Below, piece after piece: positions 13,000 to 27,800 of a DNA stretch of 64,000 nucleotides; position 1 is the stretch's first letter; every line of letters starts with the position of its first letter. Source of the DNA: Poecilobothrus nobilitatus. Its lineage: Eukaryota > Arthropoda > Insecta > Diptera > Dolichopodidae. The notes beneath the pieces are model-generated. The model was not told the DNA's origin and searched no databases. It worked only from the letters and a program-made list of their open reading frames with translations. Both the position numbers and the translations under genes were made by a program. The stretch is from NCBI GenBank assembly GCA_947095535.1, contig OX352774.1:236617825-236681824 (forward strand). The letters are read 5' to 3'.

Positions 13000-15900
13000 T
13001 TTTTTTGAAATTTTTGAAATATATTTTTTTTTTATTTTTTTTTTTTTATTTTTTTCGCCATTTTATTTAACATATACAGTAGATTCTTTTTCCTTTCATT
13101 TTTTTTTTATTAATTTTTATTTTATTTTATTTATTTTTTTTTTTTTGTTAAAATTTTAATTTTATTTTATTTATTTTTATTTGATTTTTTTTTTCTTTGT
13201 TTTTTTTTTTTCATCTTTTTAATATTGAGCGATTTAAAGTTTTTTAAAATTAAAACTTAAAAATTAAAAAAATAAATAAATGGAAAACATTAATATTTTT
13301 TTTGTTTTTCTTTTTTTTTAATATTAATTAATTTTAAGAATTGAAAGAATACAACAATTAATTATACATATTTTATTATAATTTTAATGATATTTTACAT
13401 AATATATAATTATTTTATATTTGTTTTTTTCTTGTATTGCATTTGTACAAACATAAACTTGTGAGTTATAAAAATGAAATGAAAATGAAAATGAAAAAAA
13501 AAAATTAATAGTATAAATTAAAGTTAAAAATAAATTAACATGATGAGGATGTATATGTAAATGTATATTTAAAATTCCTAACTTTTAATATTTAATTTTT
13601 AAGCTTTTATTTATTTTATTTTTTTTTTTCTGGAAATTTTTAAAATATTATATTATTTTAGTTTTTGTTTTATTTTGTTTTATTTTATTTTTTATTTATT
13701 TTTTTTTTTTTTTTTTTTCAAAACACTTTATTATAATTTTATTTTAAAGTTTTTTTTTTTTAATTTTTTTAATTTAATAATATAATTATTAAATTTTTGG
13801 TATACAATGTTGTTTTAAATCATTTCAATTTTTTTTTGGATGATTTTTCGATATTTTATATTTATATTTAATTTATTATTTATTTATTATATATAAATTT
13901 TTTTTATCCAACCATAATTATATTGTTAATTTTGTTAATTTATTAATTAAAAAATTAATCATCCAATATTAATTTATAATTAAATGTATATATATATATA
14001 TATAATTTAATAAAATTCGTATATATTTTTTTTTTTTCGTATATTATTTTCTTAGTTGGAAATAAGGATGGTTTTTAGTTTCATCTCTTGGTTACTTATA
14101 TCCATATATATATATATGGTATTTTTGATTATTATTAATAATTTATTAATATTAATTTTTATTTTAATATTACTTAATTGTTATTATTTTTAAGTTCAAT
14201 TTTTTCATTGTCTAATTATTAAAAATATCACTTAAATATTACAAAAAAAAAAAAAAATGGGTTTGGTTGGTTGTATGTTTTTTTTACTTTTATCTGATAA
14301 TTTTTTTTTTTTTTTTTAATATTTTCTTATTTTCATTAATTTTATATAATATGATTTCTCTTCATATTAATGCATTATTAATTGTTATTAATAACTTGTT
14401 TTTTTTTTTTTTTACAATTTAAAATAATGTGTTTTAATTTTATTAATTTTAAGATTCTAAATTTAATTTTTTTTTATACTTTATATATATAAATGAATAT
14501 ATATATATATATACATATATAGTTTAGCATTAATTTAATATTTAATTTAGTGTTTTTTTTTTCTTTTTGTTATTTTCTTTTTAAGTTTAAACTTAATAAC
14601 TAATAAATTTTATATTTAAAAAATTAAAAGTGTTGTGTTTTACAGCTTGGCGTATACATTTATTTTTTGTAAGTTTTTTTTATTTTTTTATTTTTTATTT
14701 AATTAATTAATTTTAATAAATACATATACAAATGCATATAATATATAATTCATTTTTTTTTTTTTTAATAGTTTATTCTAAAAATTTTAATTTAATTTAT
14801 ATACTATAATATTAATTTTCTTTTTTAATTTTTTTTTCTTAATTAATTTTTTATTTTTTACATTAATTTTTTTTTGTTTCATATGTATATAAATATATAT
14901 ATATATATATGTATTATATTAAGTATATTTAAAATTGTATATTTATACATTATTAATTAATTTCAGAAGGAAGAAATGAAAAATTTCAAGAATATCTTTA
15001 ATTTATGTATATTTTAACTATATGCGTATGTATTTTATTTATTTAGAAAAAAAACAAATTATTATAGTATTAGAATTTTTGTGAAAAGATTTTACTTTCG
15101 ACTACTTTAAGACATAGATAATAATAATAAAAGTACCGTTGAAATTACATATAGTAATTAAGTTCAAGAAAATCTATAAGTATAGTTTTTGACTGAGTTA
15201 ATTTTCTTAATTAGGTATAAAGTATAGGTAAATCAAAAAGGACGAGATTGAATGTGTACGGGTATGAGTACGGTACATACTTTTCAAATTAATAATAACT
15301 AATATAAATTAAATATTTTAAATATAATAATAAATAATCATATTAATAAATATGGGTATAAACTGATAATAAGAATTGTTACAAAGATTATTAGAAGAAA
15401 GTATTAATAAAGTAAATTTTTTTTTTAATTATTAGCTTTTTTTACTACATTTTTTTCTTAGTACGTTTACATTTTTGTTTTTATTTTCTTTTTTTTTTGT
15501 TCTATAAGTCACATAATGCTTTCTTTACCTATACACATTGTACATGAATTTTGAATACAATAATAATTTTACATAAAATTTATAAAAAAAAAATTTTTTA
15601 TATGATTTTTTTTTTTTTTTTTTGTAAATAAATAAAAAAATTAATTTTTTTTTTTTTCTATTTGTGTTTTTTCTGTAAAAATTTATTATAAAAAAAAAAA
15701 AAAAATAGTTTTGTATTTAATTTACGTATACTTACAATTTCATCTCTGATTGAGTTATTTATATAGTTAATGCTTGTTTTTTTTTTTAGTATATTGTTTT
15801 TATGTAATTAATAAATTTTTCGTATAACGATCATTTTTCATATATATATATATATATATATATCTAATTTATTAATTTATATATATATGTATATGGATTC

Positions 15901-18900
15901 ATTTACTTTATCGTATATATTATTTTCTCGTATATATATTTGTATTTCGGTGTATAAAAAAAAATTGTTTTTCCTTTAATTTTCTGAAACATTTTTTGTA
16001 TTCTAAATATTTTTTATTAATTAAATTTTAATAATTTTAATTAATTTATTAATAATTTTTAAAAAAAAACAAAAAAAAAAAATATAAATTAATTTTACTC
16101 AACAATAGTTTTTTTTTTTTTTGTAATGTAATTTCAATATAATATTATAATATAATAATATTATATTATAATATTTTATAGCTTTGTTTTAAGTATTAAA
16201 TTTTATTTTCTTGTCTAAAATAGTTTTTTTTTTTTTTTTCTTTAAAATAATTTTTTTATTTATTAATTTTTTGAATTACTTTTGAATTTTTGGGTATACT
16301 CTTTGATTAAATTTTTATATTAATTATTAATTAATTTATTTATTGGAGATTTTTGTATTATTTTTAAAGATTTTTTTTATATATATATGTATATATATAT
16401 ATGTATATATATATAAAAACACAAAAAACAAATATGAGGTTTCGAGTTTACATTTTACGTATACAGTTGAATTCAATATTTTTATTTTTATTGGTAATTA
16501 ATTTATTATTAATAATATATTTTTTTTTTAAATGTATATATATGTATAAAAGAAATAAAAGTTTAAAAAAAATAATAATTAAAAAAAAAAAGAAATGAAA
16601 ATAAAAAAATAAATTTTTGTTATAAAATTATAAAGTAGCACCTACTTTGCAAACTCTTTAAGGACACTCTTCGTTTAAAAAATCAATGGATTATTTATGA
16701 TTTTATTTGCTCAACATTTGTAATTAATGTACTTATATAAGAGCTAATGACGCTAATTTATGTTATATTTATGAACATATTTTATTAGTATAAAATATGT
16801 TCCCAAATTATAAATGATCACATTTGATCGCTGCTCCTAAAATTTTATTAAACTAATTGCTATACTATAATAGATAGTTGCTTTAGAAATCTAAAACATA
16901 TTTTGAAAGTTGAAATTAAATTAAATTAATTTTAATTAATTAAAAGTTAAATTATATTAATAATAAAATGTCCTATATATGGTTATATTAAAATATAAGT
17001 ACATCTATTCAAAATATTGAATAACTAAGTGAGGAAGTGAGAGGATGCGAACTTAAAACCTTTATTTTTGAATAAGTGTAAATTGTAAAATAGAATATTG
17101 TTAACAGAGAGGGGGGCACATTTGGTGAAGCGCACAACAATTAAGTTTCTATAACTAGTTCAACCATCTAGGTCTCTCTTATATTATACATTGGAATTGT
17201 TCGAGAAGAAGCATTAATAATTTGAATTCCTTTAAATAAATGTCGTCACGTATATTTATAATAAAGATAAAGCTTCGATATTAAAAGTGATACGTTCAGA
17301 AACGTTGCAAAATTTATATTATATCTTCAAAAATCTAAATCCAATTCAGTTAAATATTTACTGAAGAAATGCAAAAAAAAATATAATCAAATAATTCGTC
17401 TTCAAGTTAGTTTTTAATATTCCATATAGTAACTTTCAAAACTTTAAAAAAGCGATGGCTTCAAATTATGCTTATAAAGTAAAAGTACTTAAGTCAAAGG
17501 AATGTTTGCTTTTTTTTTTTAGAAAATGGCTGCGCTTTTATAAATAAAATTTTCTGTTGTCTCATTTTGTTTTTTTTTTTTTAAATAAATAAAAAACAGG
17601 AAACAAATATAATAAAAGCGCTAAAATAACTGAAAAAAAAAACAAAAAAATAAAATAAAAATTAACCTGTAAAAACAAAAAAAAAAATATTAAAAAAAAA
17701 AAATAAAATAAAACAATTAATTTTTTTTTTTTTTTTTATTTTGGCACATTATTCATTTTTTCATCATTTTTTATTTCGTTTTCATTTTTTTTTTTTTTTT
17801 TAATTTTTAAAATTATTTTAATATTTTTGTATTTTAAAGTTTTCGTTTTTTTTTTTATAAATAAACAAAAAAAAAAAAATAATAATAATAATTACTACCT
17901 ATATATAAAACTAAAAATTAACTAAAAAATAATTAATTTAAAAAATATTATATATAATGTATATATTATATTTAAAATTAATAATTATTTATATATACAG
18001 AATTTATATAATTAAAAAATAGTAACATTATAAATGAAAGAAAAAAAAAAAAAAATTTTTTTTTTTTTTTTAATAACCACAGATGATACAAAAAGTTTTT
18101 TTTTTATTTTTTCTTCTTAACTTAAAATATTCAAAGCATATAACAGTGACAAAATTATATAAAAATATTAAATTTAAAAAAATATGGACAAAAAAAGCTT
18201 TTCGAAATGTTTTAAATAAAATAAATTTTTCAATAATAATAAAAAAAAAAATAAAAAATAAAAGTATACATATATATATATTATATTATATAGACAAAAT
18301 TAAATTTTGAATATTGAATTATGTTTTTTTTTTTTAAAAAATATGTAATTTTCGTTTTTTTTTTTTTTATTTTATTTTATATTATTTTAATTAAATAGTT
18401 TACTATTTTCGTTGCCTTTTGAGATCATTCGATCATTAAAGTATGAACATGTACTAGTAATATATATAGAAATTGATTGAGCCATTAACTGAACTTTCCT
18501 GCAAACTATCCTTATTTTTAACCTTTTTTTTTTTTTTTTTGTTGAAAAATGTACGGTTTTCTGAATTATGGCCGCAAAAAATTAATTTATTATTGCGATC
18601 TCAAATTTAATAAAAGGCAAAAAATGTGTTGTCACACCACAATAATAATTTTTCAAAATAGGCTTTTAATTTTCAAATATATAGTATACATTTTATTGTA
18701 ATTTTTTAATAGTTTGTTTTCTTATTTTTTATTTTTTTTGCTATAATATATATTTTAAAATATAAATTTAGTTACGTATACCGACATTTTGTGTTTTTTT
18801 TTTTTTCTTTTTGTTTTGTTTTGTAGTTTTTTGTTTTAAATTGCTGAATATTTTATTTAATTTTTTGTTTTTTAATTTTTTCGTATATATATTTTGTTCT

Positions 18901-21900
18901 ATTTTTAAAATTAATTTTATTATAGGTAATTATTTTTTTGAAAAAACGAAAAAACAAAAAAAAAATTGTAAAAGTCAAAATGGTTTGATACTTTTAAATT
19001 TTTAACAACCAGAATGAAAGTATAACAATCACGCAGAAATGTCATATTAAAAAAGTTAAACATATTATGAAAATCACTATACAATAATAATAGTTACAAA
19101 CTACAACGAAAGTATTATCTATCATCTGATGAAGTTCTATTGCAGTCATCGCTTAAAATTGAAGTTTTAATATTAATGCACCGAATTTTTACTTTTTTAG
19201 ACTTATATAGTTTTAATTTTCAGTGACCTATGAAAATATTTTAATATAAACAAAATAATGCGGCAAAACAATTAGCTTACAACGATTTGGATTTACAACG
19301 ATTTACATTGGTGTTTAAAGAATAATTTTGAAAGGAATTTTTTTTTTTTTACAATTATATAGCTCTGCGTGATATTTACATCCATTTTGTTTTAAGGTAT
19401 AAGTATGTATTATATATAATATTTTATTTAATTTAAATTTTGTGTTATTACTTTTATTTTAAATATTTCTTTTTGTTTTTTCTTCTTCTTTTTAATTTTT
19501 TTTTTTTTTTTCATTTGTATATATATAAAATAATTTACAATTTATGGCTAGAATAGTACAGTATATTAATTACTTTTTTTTTTGTTTTTTTTTTTTTTTT
19601 AATTATCGTATAACATTTTTATTTTTAATTTAGTTTATTTTAAATTTATGTTTTTTTATAATTAATATTAATTAATATAATATACCTTTGTATAGGTGTA
19701 TAATATATAGAATTTGTTTTTCTACATTCTAAATATATAATATATTTATATATATGCACATATACATGTATACAATTTTTTTTTTTAATATTTAATTTAA
19801 TATATTTAAATTTAATTTAATTTAATTTATTTTTATTTATTTTTTTTTTTTAATTTTTGTTTTAATAAAAATTAGGTATACTTAGGAATTGCATTTTGTT
19901 TTAATTATTTATTTATTTATTTTATTAAATTTTTTTTTTCATTTATTATTTTACTTATGTATTTATTATTATTTATAAGATTTTTTTTTCTTTTTCTTTT
20001 CTGTTAAAATTAATTGATTAAAATTAATCGTAATGAGAGACTTAATTAAGTACCATTGTATGTATGTATATGTATATATGTAGGTATATTATTTTTGTTA
20101 GTTTTATCTGTTTTTAATACCTACATAATTATATACATATATATATTTAATTTACTTTTCAGTTTATATAAATTAAATTAATAAATTAATATTGTATAAT
20201 TTATTTAATAACATAATATATTTTTTGATTTTGTATGAAATTTAATTATTATTTTAATGCTCCATGATTTTATAATACATTATTTCTTAAATTGCTTATT
20301 TTATATGTACATATGAGAATTAAGGATGAGATATATTTAATACATAATTAAAATAATTTTTAAAATTTTTATATTATATTATTTTTAACTAATTAATATA
20401 TTTTAAATAGATCTTGAAGGAATAATTCTAAGATATCCTTTATTCTGATAAGCAGATATAAAATATAAAAATTCAAAAGAATTCTAATGTAATTTTTAAA
20501 GTAAGTTAAATTTAATTTAAATTTGAGAAAAATTTATTATGTATTACAATTTTACAAATTTCCTTACGATTCCTTATTAAAATTATATACCTATATATGT
20601 AGTATGCTTCTACATTTATATACCTAAATAGGTATATTTTTTTTTAATAAAAAAAACATGAATAAATTAATTTGACAAAACTTTAAATTAAGAAAATTAA
20701 AAAAAAAATTTTAAATTAGGTAAATCCCATTTCACCGTAATATAATTTTGTTTTTTTTTTTCAAATCTACCATTTTAATCCAATTATTAAAAAAAAAAAT
20801 ATGTATACACCTAAAAATCAAATTTACTCTACATATTCAATATAACAGTAGTTTACTAAAAAAAAAAAACAAAACCTATAAAAAAAAAGTTTGTAGCCCT
20901 ACCTACTCATTGACAAAGCCAAAAAAAAATAAAAATAAACTCTTTAAGATTTCATCAAAAAATCATTTAAAACTTTTTTAAGAAAAATTCACCATAAATC
21001 AAATTATATTCACCTTTAATCTAAATACTAATATTTTTTTCTCTTCACTAATCAGTCAACTCCACCTCCACCACAACACAGTTCATAATCATATTCATTC
21101 TTTTCAGACTTTTTCACTTCAATACATTACATCATCATTAATAGCGAATAAATCTCTTTGAAACTAATCAAAATAATATTCACCTCGGCCAAAACGTGTA
21201 TAAAACAACAAAATGTAATGTTATTTTGTATTGTTTGTACATTCATTTCATCTAATCAAAAATGAGAGCAAATTCACCTGATCCATCATTCAAAAATAAA
21301 TAAATTTATCAAAAATGAATTTTATTTAAAATAAACTAAAAATGAATTTATTTGTTCATCAAATTCATTTCCGATAAATTTCTTATATTTACGATTATAC
21401 ATACATACATATATGTAATATAAATGTATAATCATATATTTTTTAATAAATATAATATATCATATTATATATCATAATAATTCACTCCCCCTTTTTCTTA
21501 TTTATGTTTTATTACCTCTTTTGTTTATATTTAATGTGAGTTAGAGAAGGATAGAAATAATGTTTATTTAAAATTGAATTGAATAACACATTCAAGCATT
21601 TTTTTATTGTATGTATTTTAAAATATTGAATACTCTTTCATTGTTTTTATGATTTAAAGACTTTGTTGTTGTAAAATGTTGTTGTATTTTTTGTTTTTAT
21701 TCTCCTACAAATCTATACAACAAAATAAAACCTTACCATTCTTTTGTAATAAAAAAAACAAAAAAAAAAAAGAGTTACCATAATTCAATTCAACCATAAG
21801 AAAATTTTACATACATATTACATACATATACATATTATTTAGGTGAATCAAGTTTACGTATTATTTTGATTTGTCATGTTATAGAAAATTTTTCTTGTTG

Positions 21901-24816
21901 GTGAATTTTTGTTTTATTTTTATAATTTGCATTGTTGAAATTTGTATTGGTGAATTAAAAGATTGATAATTTTTTTTGATGTAGAAATAAAAAAAAAAAT
22001 CAGAGCGCAGTAATAAAATATTGTGAATGGACAATAAAAAAAAAAAAAGGAAAAAGTAAATCAATAAAAAGTACATGAAACATGTGCTTTGTATTAAAAA
22101 ACAAAAACAAAAACAATAAAAATAAAATAATTTATTGTTTTTTTTTTCACATTTACACTTGAATTGAATTTTAATTTTTGCGAATTTACGATGCAATAGA
22201 ATAAAAAATGTGGTGAAAAATAAACAGGATTAGGTAATTAGATTTAACGAAACTGTGTAAAAAAAAAAACAGAATTACAAGATGTATCTACATTTAGATC
22301 ATTCATTTATTTAATTCCTATTTGTTTTTATCTATATAATGAAGTCGAGTATTTTTTGTTTTGTTTTGTTTTTTGTTTAATTTTTTGTTAATCAAAATTT
22401 TTATTCCACATTCTAAAAATGTCGACTTGAGATTTTATTAAGTACTTATTTGATTGTTTTGAAATTAAAATTTTGCAAAAAATGTAGTAAATATTTCATT
22501 CTACCCTAGAGCTTATTATTGCTGTTAAAATAATATTATAATATAATTTGACATAACACTGTAGTTTATATATATCGTTATTCATTTTGCATATTACGTA
22601 CATACATATACACCAACATAAATACCGATCCAAGTGTTAAATCCTATAACCACCAGTGTTAATTTTTTAAATTAAATAGGATAATTTCAATTTTCTTTGA
22701 ATGAAGATCTAAGGCTAAATTGTATAAATTTTGCTTTAGATAATATGATTATATGTATGTATCTACATTATGTAATAACAATTTAAATGTACAGTATACC
22801 ATATTTGAAGAAACGGTGATTTTAATATATATTTTAAAATCTATAACAATAATTGTCATCTTTTTGAAATTAAACTTTTTTCAAGCACTTATTCTACTTG
22901 CGTGAAACAACTTTCTTACTGTCCTTTCTGAAGTCGAAATTTATTTAAAAAAAAAGTATGTATATTTAAGTAAGTATGAATATGCAAAGTAAGTATGAAT
23001 ATGCAAATTACAGTTAATGATTAGTTCAAAGGTATGTTAATTAAATATGTCAGGTGTTAATAGATATACATTTTGTGTAATTACTGTCTTATATTGGAAA
23101 ATTATCAATTTTGTTTATATATGACTGATGCAAACGACAATATAACTAAAAGCTAATACGTAATTATTTATTTTTTGTCAACATTCATTAATAAATAAAA
23201 TAAACTCAAGATACCTTTTAGAGATATAATTACTATTTTGTATTAAAATACAACAGTTAACCTTTTAACGTAAAATATATGTATACATTTTTAATTAAAG
23301 AACTCAAATAACAAAACCAAATTTTGTAAAGACGTTTTTTTTTAATTATATATTATCAAAAAACTTCAAATAAATTTCAATAAATTTTAAAATATATGAA
23401 TATATAGACCGTAACTATATATATTTTAAATTTAAAAATTCACCAGTAGCCCTTTATCTTTTTGAATTTTATCAATTTATTAAACGGCTACTAAATAATC
23501 TGTTAATCCTTCTTTTTCTGCTTTTGATTGTAAATTAAAATAAGATAAAAATAAAAAACATATAAAAATATATATAAACTATATATATTTTTAACAGGTA
23601 TAAATTACCTGTAATAATATATTATTATATTTTAAAATGTAAATTATTTATGTCGTAAATTTAACTCATCCCTATTTTTCATACATTGTTTTAAAATTTC
23701 ATATATTATAAATTGTTCATATATTATGTATGTATGTTTGTTTGTTTATTTTATATTCGATTATATTCGTTTATTTCTTTGTTAATACATATATGTATGT
23801 ACATTAATACTCCCATATTTAATTTATAAGTTTACTTTTTTTTTTTTTATTCGATTTTAACCTCCCTATACATTATAATAATATGTTCATTTATTTGAAG
23901 ATAAAGTAATTGTGTTGGTAATACTTTATTTCATATTCTTTATATTTTATTTTTTTTATTATTTTTCATTATTATTTAATTTTATGTGTGTTTTTTTTTA
24001 TTCTCTCTCTTTATTATTAATAATACATTATCTTTTATTTTATTTTATATTTAAAAAAAACAATTTATTTTATAAGGAGTTCATTTATCTCATTCTGGCT
24101 TATTGGCTTTTCAATTAATAATGTATGTTTTTCTTTTTCTATTTTTCTTTTAGTTGTTGTTGATTTTTTAATTTTCTTATATGAGATTGGAAAGAGATAT
24201 GAATTTTTTTTTTAAATATTTTTTCTCTCTTTTCATTCTTAATTCTTTTTTTTTCGTTTTGTTTCATTTTATGGTTTGTGTCTTTTTTTTTTATGTAATT
24301 TATGTGAGTGATTGTGTTTTTTAATGTTGACATGATTTATTATTTTACAAATGGCGCGCAATTAAGTTTTTTTTTTTTTATTTAATATATTTTCTTTTTT
24401 TTTCATTCTTTTAATTTTTCTTTCTCTTTCTTTAATAGTTCGTTTCTGTTTTTATTTTTTAGTTATTGTACTCGTATTAATTTTCTTGAAAGGGTTTTTT
24501 ATTATAAATTTAAAAAATAATTGATTGAAAATAAAACAATCAATAAATTAAAATAAAATAACGGTAATTATTTGAAAATAAAATGGAATAATATTGAAAA
24601 TGAATAATTTCAAGAAAATGACACTTAATGGCCCAAAGCTCAGACAATATTTAAAATTTATTGCAATAAAATTGAGTATTCGAATTAAGAATGAATAGTC
24701 ACTTAAAGAATAAACAAACAAACAAACAGACATTGTTTAACATTATATAATTTTTCAAAATAAATTTAAATTTAATGTGGAACAATTTACCTTCTTAATT
24801 TCTTACTTTAGGAATG
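13000..24816. other. 3' flank of the gene: simple-sequence DNA, no second gene seen
   Basis: From about 12960 to 20000 the plus strand is dominated by T homopolymers and TTTA/TTAAT repeats, with (AT)n tracts at 13986-14003, 14098-14117, 15841-15863 and 16380-16415. 20640-22300 turns A-rich. Open frames here encode only Lys/Asn/Ile/Phe-rich low-complexity peptides and I do not call them genes. The 3' UTR of tio/tsh must lie at the high end. The first minus-strand AATAAA after the stop is at about 24662-24657, with many others further on, so the cleavage site cannot be chosen. Confidence 0.6.
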
Positions 24817-27800
24817 TCAGACATATTTTGATGACAATTGTTTAGCTAATTCTGTATATTTAAGAAATTTTGAATGTGGACTTTCATCGAAAGGACTTTG
24901 TGAAGCAGCAGGTGGTTGATTGTGTTGTGACTGTTGACTATGTGGAGCATTCATAGTAGATGTTGATGTTGATGGTGATGGACTTTTAGCTGTAACAGCA
25001 GACATCGAATGATTATTATTAGAATTGTCTCTCATATTATTATTATTGTTGTTGTTATTGTTATTGTTGTAACCAATTGGAATTTTTGGTGATTGACTAC
25101 GACTATGCGGTAAAGATTTATTTGATGAAACACTAGCACTACGATTATGTTCACTACTACCACCACTGCCAGCACTACTAGCTGATGATGATGATGATTT
25201 TGCTAATGTCATTGGATCAACATAATCATCTTTAACAAAATGTACTTTGGATAAATGATGACGATATGCACCTTTTGAACAAAATGGTGTATCACATAAA
25301 GTGCATTTAATAATTGAATCTTGTGTTATAACAGCATCATTGCATGCCCAACTAAATGCTAATATATTACCAGGTGATGAACCGCCTATTGATGGTAAAC
25401 TAGATGATAATGCACCACTATTACTACCAGATCTTGTATTCGATGTTGTTTCAGTTTTATCACATAATTTTTGTAATGCAGCTAATGGATGTGATGTTGT
25501 TTTTTTATTTGTACCACAACCATTATTTGTATCATTACCACCACCACCTAATGAACCAGTACCAGTCAAATTATCAAACATTGATGATAATGCATTTAAA
25601 CTGCCACTAACAGATAATTTTTTTGTATCATTATTAATCGAATTTGCTGTTGACCTGGGTGTTGATCGGTCACTACATGGACTTGCAGCTGGTGTCATAG
25701 CACCTCCACCACCACCTATATGTGATGAATTTGGTGGAAATGAATGCGATATTGGTTGAATTGGACTAGGCGCAGCTGATGTTGATGGTGTATTCGATTT
25801 TTGATGTTTTAATGGTGAAGATAAATCTAATTTATTATTATCATCCATATGATCTCCATCGTTATCATCTAAATTAACAATTTCCTTTTTAATTTCCTTA
25901 TTTAAATCATGATTATTATCATTTTCATTTTTATTTTCATTGCAATTATTAATATTGTTATTATTGTTGTTATTACATGCTGTATCTTCATCATTCTCAC
26001 CATCTAAAGGTTCACTTTTAACCTTTATTGAAGATGAATTATCTTTATTATTATGTTCATCTTCGTGCTCAGAATGACTATAATTTGTTGCTTTATCTGG
26101 TGATTCTCTTGGTGATGTATTATTTGAAAACATAATATCCGGTTTTCTTTCTGGTGTTAATGATTCTAGACGACTACTACCACGATCTGATACAGAACTT
26201 GATTCACTACCACTTCTTTCACGTCGTGAATTTTGTGAATTTTGATATGATCGTAATAAACTCATTGTTTGAGGATCAATTAATGGTTTTGTATAGTCAA
26301 CACTTTCATCTATACCAAGTCGTTTTAAAATACTTGAACCTAATGGTGCACTTGTATGACTATTTGCGGAAAAACCTGGTGTATTATGACGTGATCGTGT
26401 ATCAAAACTTTTTTCAATTAACTGTTCAATAGCATTTAAAACTGATGGTGAAGATTTTTCTCCACCTGAACTGTTACCACCAATACTACCGCAACCACCA
26501 CCACCGCCACCACCAATATTACCATCTTTTGATGAAATAGGTGATGATAAATCAGGTGCATGCGGTGAGATATGTCTATTCGATGATGCTGGTGATGTTG
26601 CACTATCATCACAACCTCCAATACTTTTTCTACCATCACGACTTGATGTCGGTGTTAATGGACTCATAGAATCTGGTGGTATAATGCTATTTACTGATAA
26701 TGGTTTATTCATTAAATTATTACGTGGTGTATTATTTGCAATTTGCCCACCAACACATAATCGGATATGTTCAACAAATAATGCTGTTTCGATTTTATCT
26801 CCACATTTCTCACATGTTATTCTAGTAGATGCACCTAAATCACCAACGGTTGGACGCATACCTTTAATATCACCATTTTTAAAATCATGCTGGGCTCTTT
26901 CTAATTCTAATAACTTACGAACTGGTAACGATTTTTTACGCTTCTCTCTTGTCTGTCTTCTTCGTCCTCCACTTTCAGTTATTGATCTCATAATGTGTTC
27001 TTTGTAATGTGCATTTTTTACCATGTGATTACTGAGATCTTTTAATGAAGAGAACGCTTGATCGCAAACTTTACAAGTAAGAACAGCACTGACTGTACTA
27101 TTAGCATTTGAATTGGCATTAGGAGTTTGGCCACCATTATTTCCACCACCACCACCGCCACCTTTTTCTTCTGATGATTTCCACGAAATAATTTGTTCTT
27201 GTGATATAATATTGGTGTAATGTTGTGTTTGTTGCATATGTTCTGTCATTTCTGCTAATGAACGGAAACTTTGACCACACCACATACATTTTAGTATTTG
27301 TCTAGTTTGTTCTGCACCTTTACCCAACCAAACATCTTGTCCACGGACTAATTTTCTTGGTAAAGGCATTGTTTCTTTAATCAATAAATTAAGATCTGAT
27401 TTACTGCTATTTGATGAATTTGATGATGAATTTTGTGTTGATTGATGATGATGATGATGTTGTTGTTGTTGATTTGGACCACCTGAATTACCTTGTTGAG
27501 ATGGTAAATTACCAGATGGAGGAACATTTACACCACAATGTTGTGTTTCTTTCATATGTGTTGTTAGTGTTGCTAATGTTGGAAAACTTTGCTTACACCA
27601 AACACATTTAAAAACATCTTTAGCTGCATCAGCACCTTTATTAAGCCAATGTGATTGCCAAGCACTATGTCGTCCAGTACTACCAGTATTTGAACTATTT
27701 GTTGTGTTATTATTGACTTGATTATTAGGTAAGCGCATTGGTACATCATTATCTGGTGGTCCACCCAGTCTTGTCATTTCAGACATTTTTTCTAAAGCTT

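Noticed and set aside
16135..16185. AT palindrome TAATATTATAATATAATAATATTA
   Set aside because: Palindromes of pure A/T are expected often at this base composition; no other feature supports a function.
25301..25759. 152-residue plus-strand open frame opposite the tio/tsh exon
   Set aside because: It is antisense to the conserved coding exon. Its openness follows from the Ser/Asn/Gly-rich codon use on the other strand, and it shows no domain of its own.
26684..27007. 107-residue plus-strand open frame
   Set aside because: Antisense shadow of the zinc-finger 3 and C/C/H/C region of tio/tsh.
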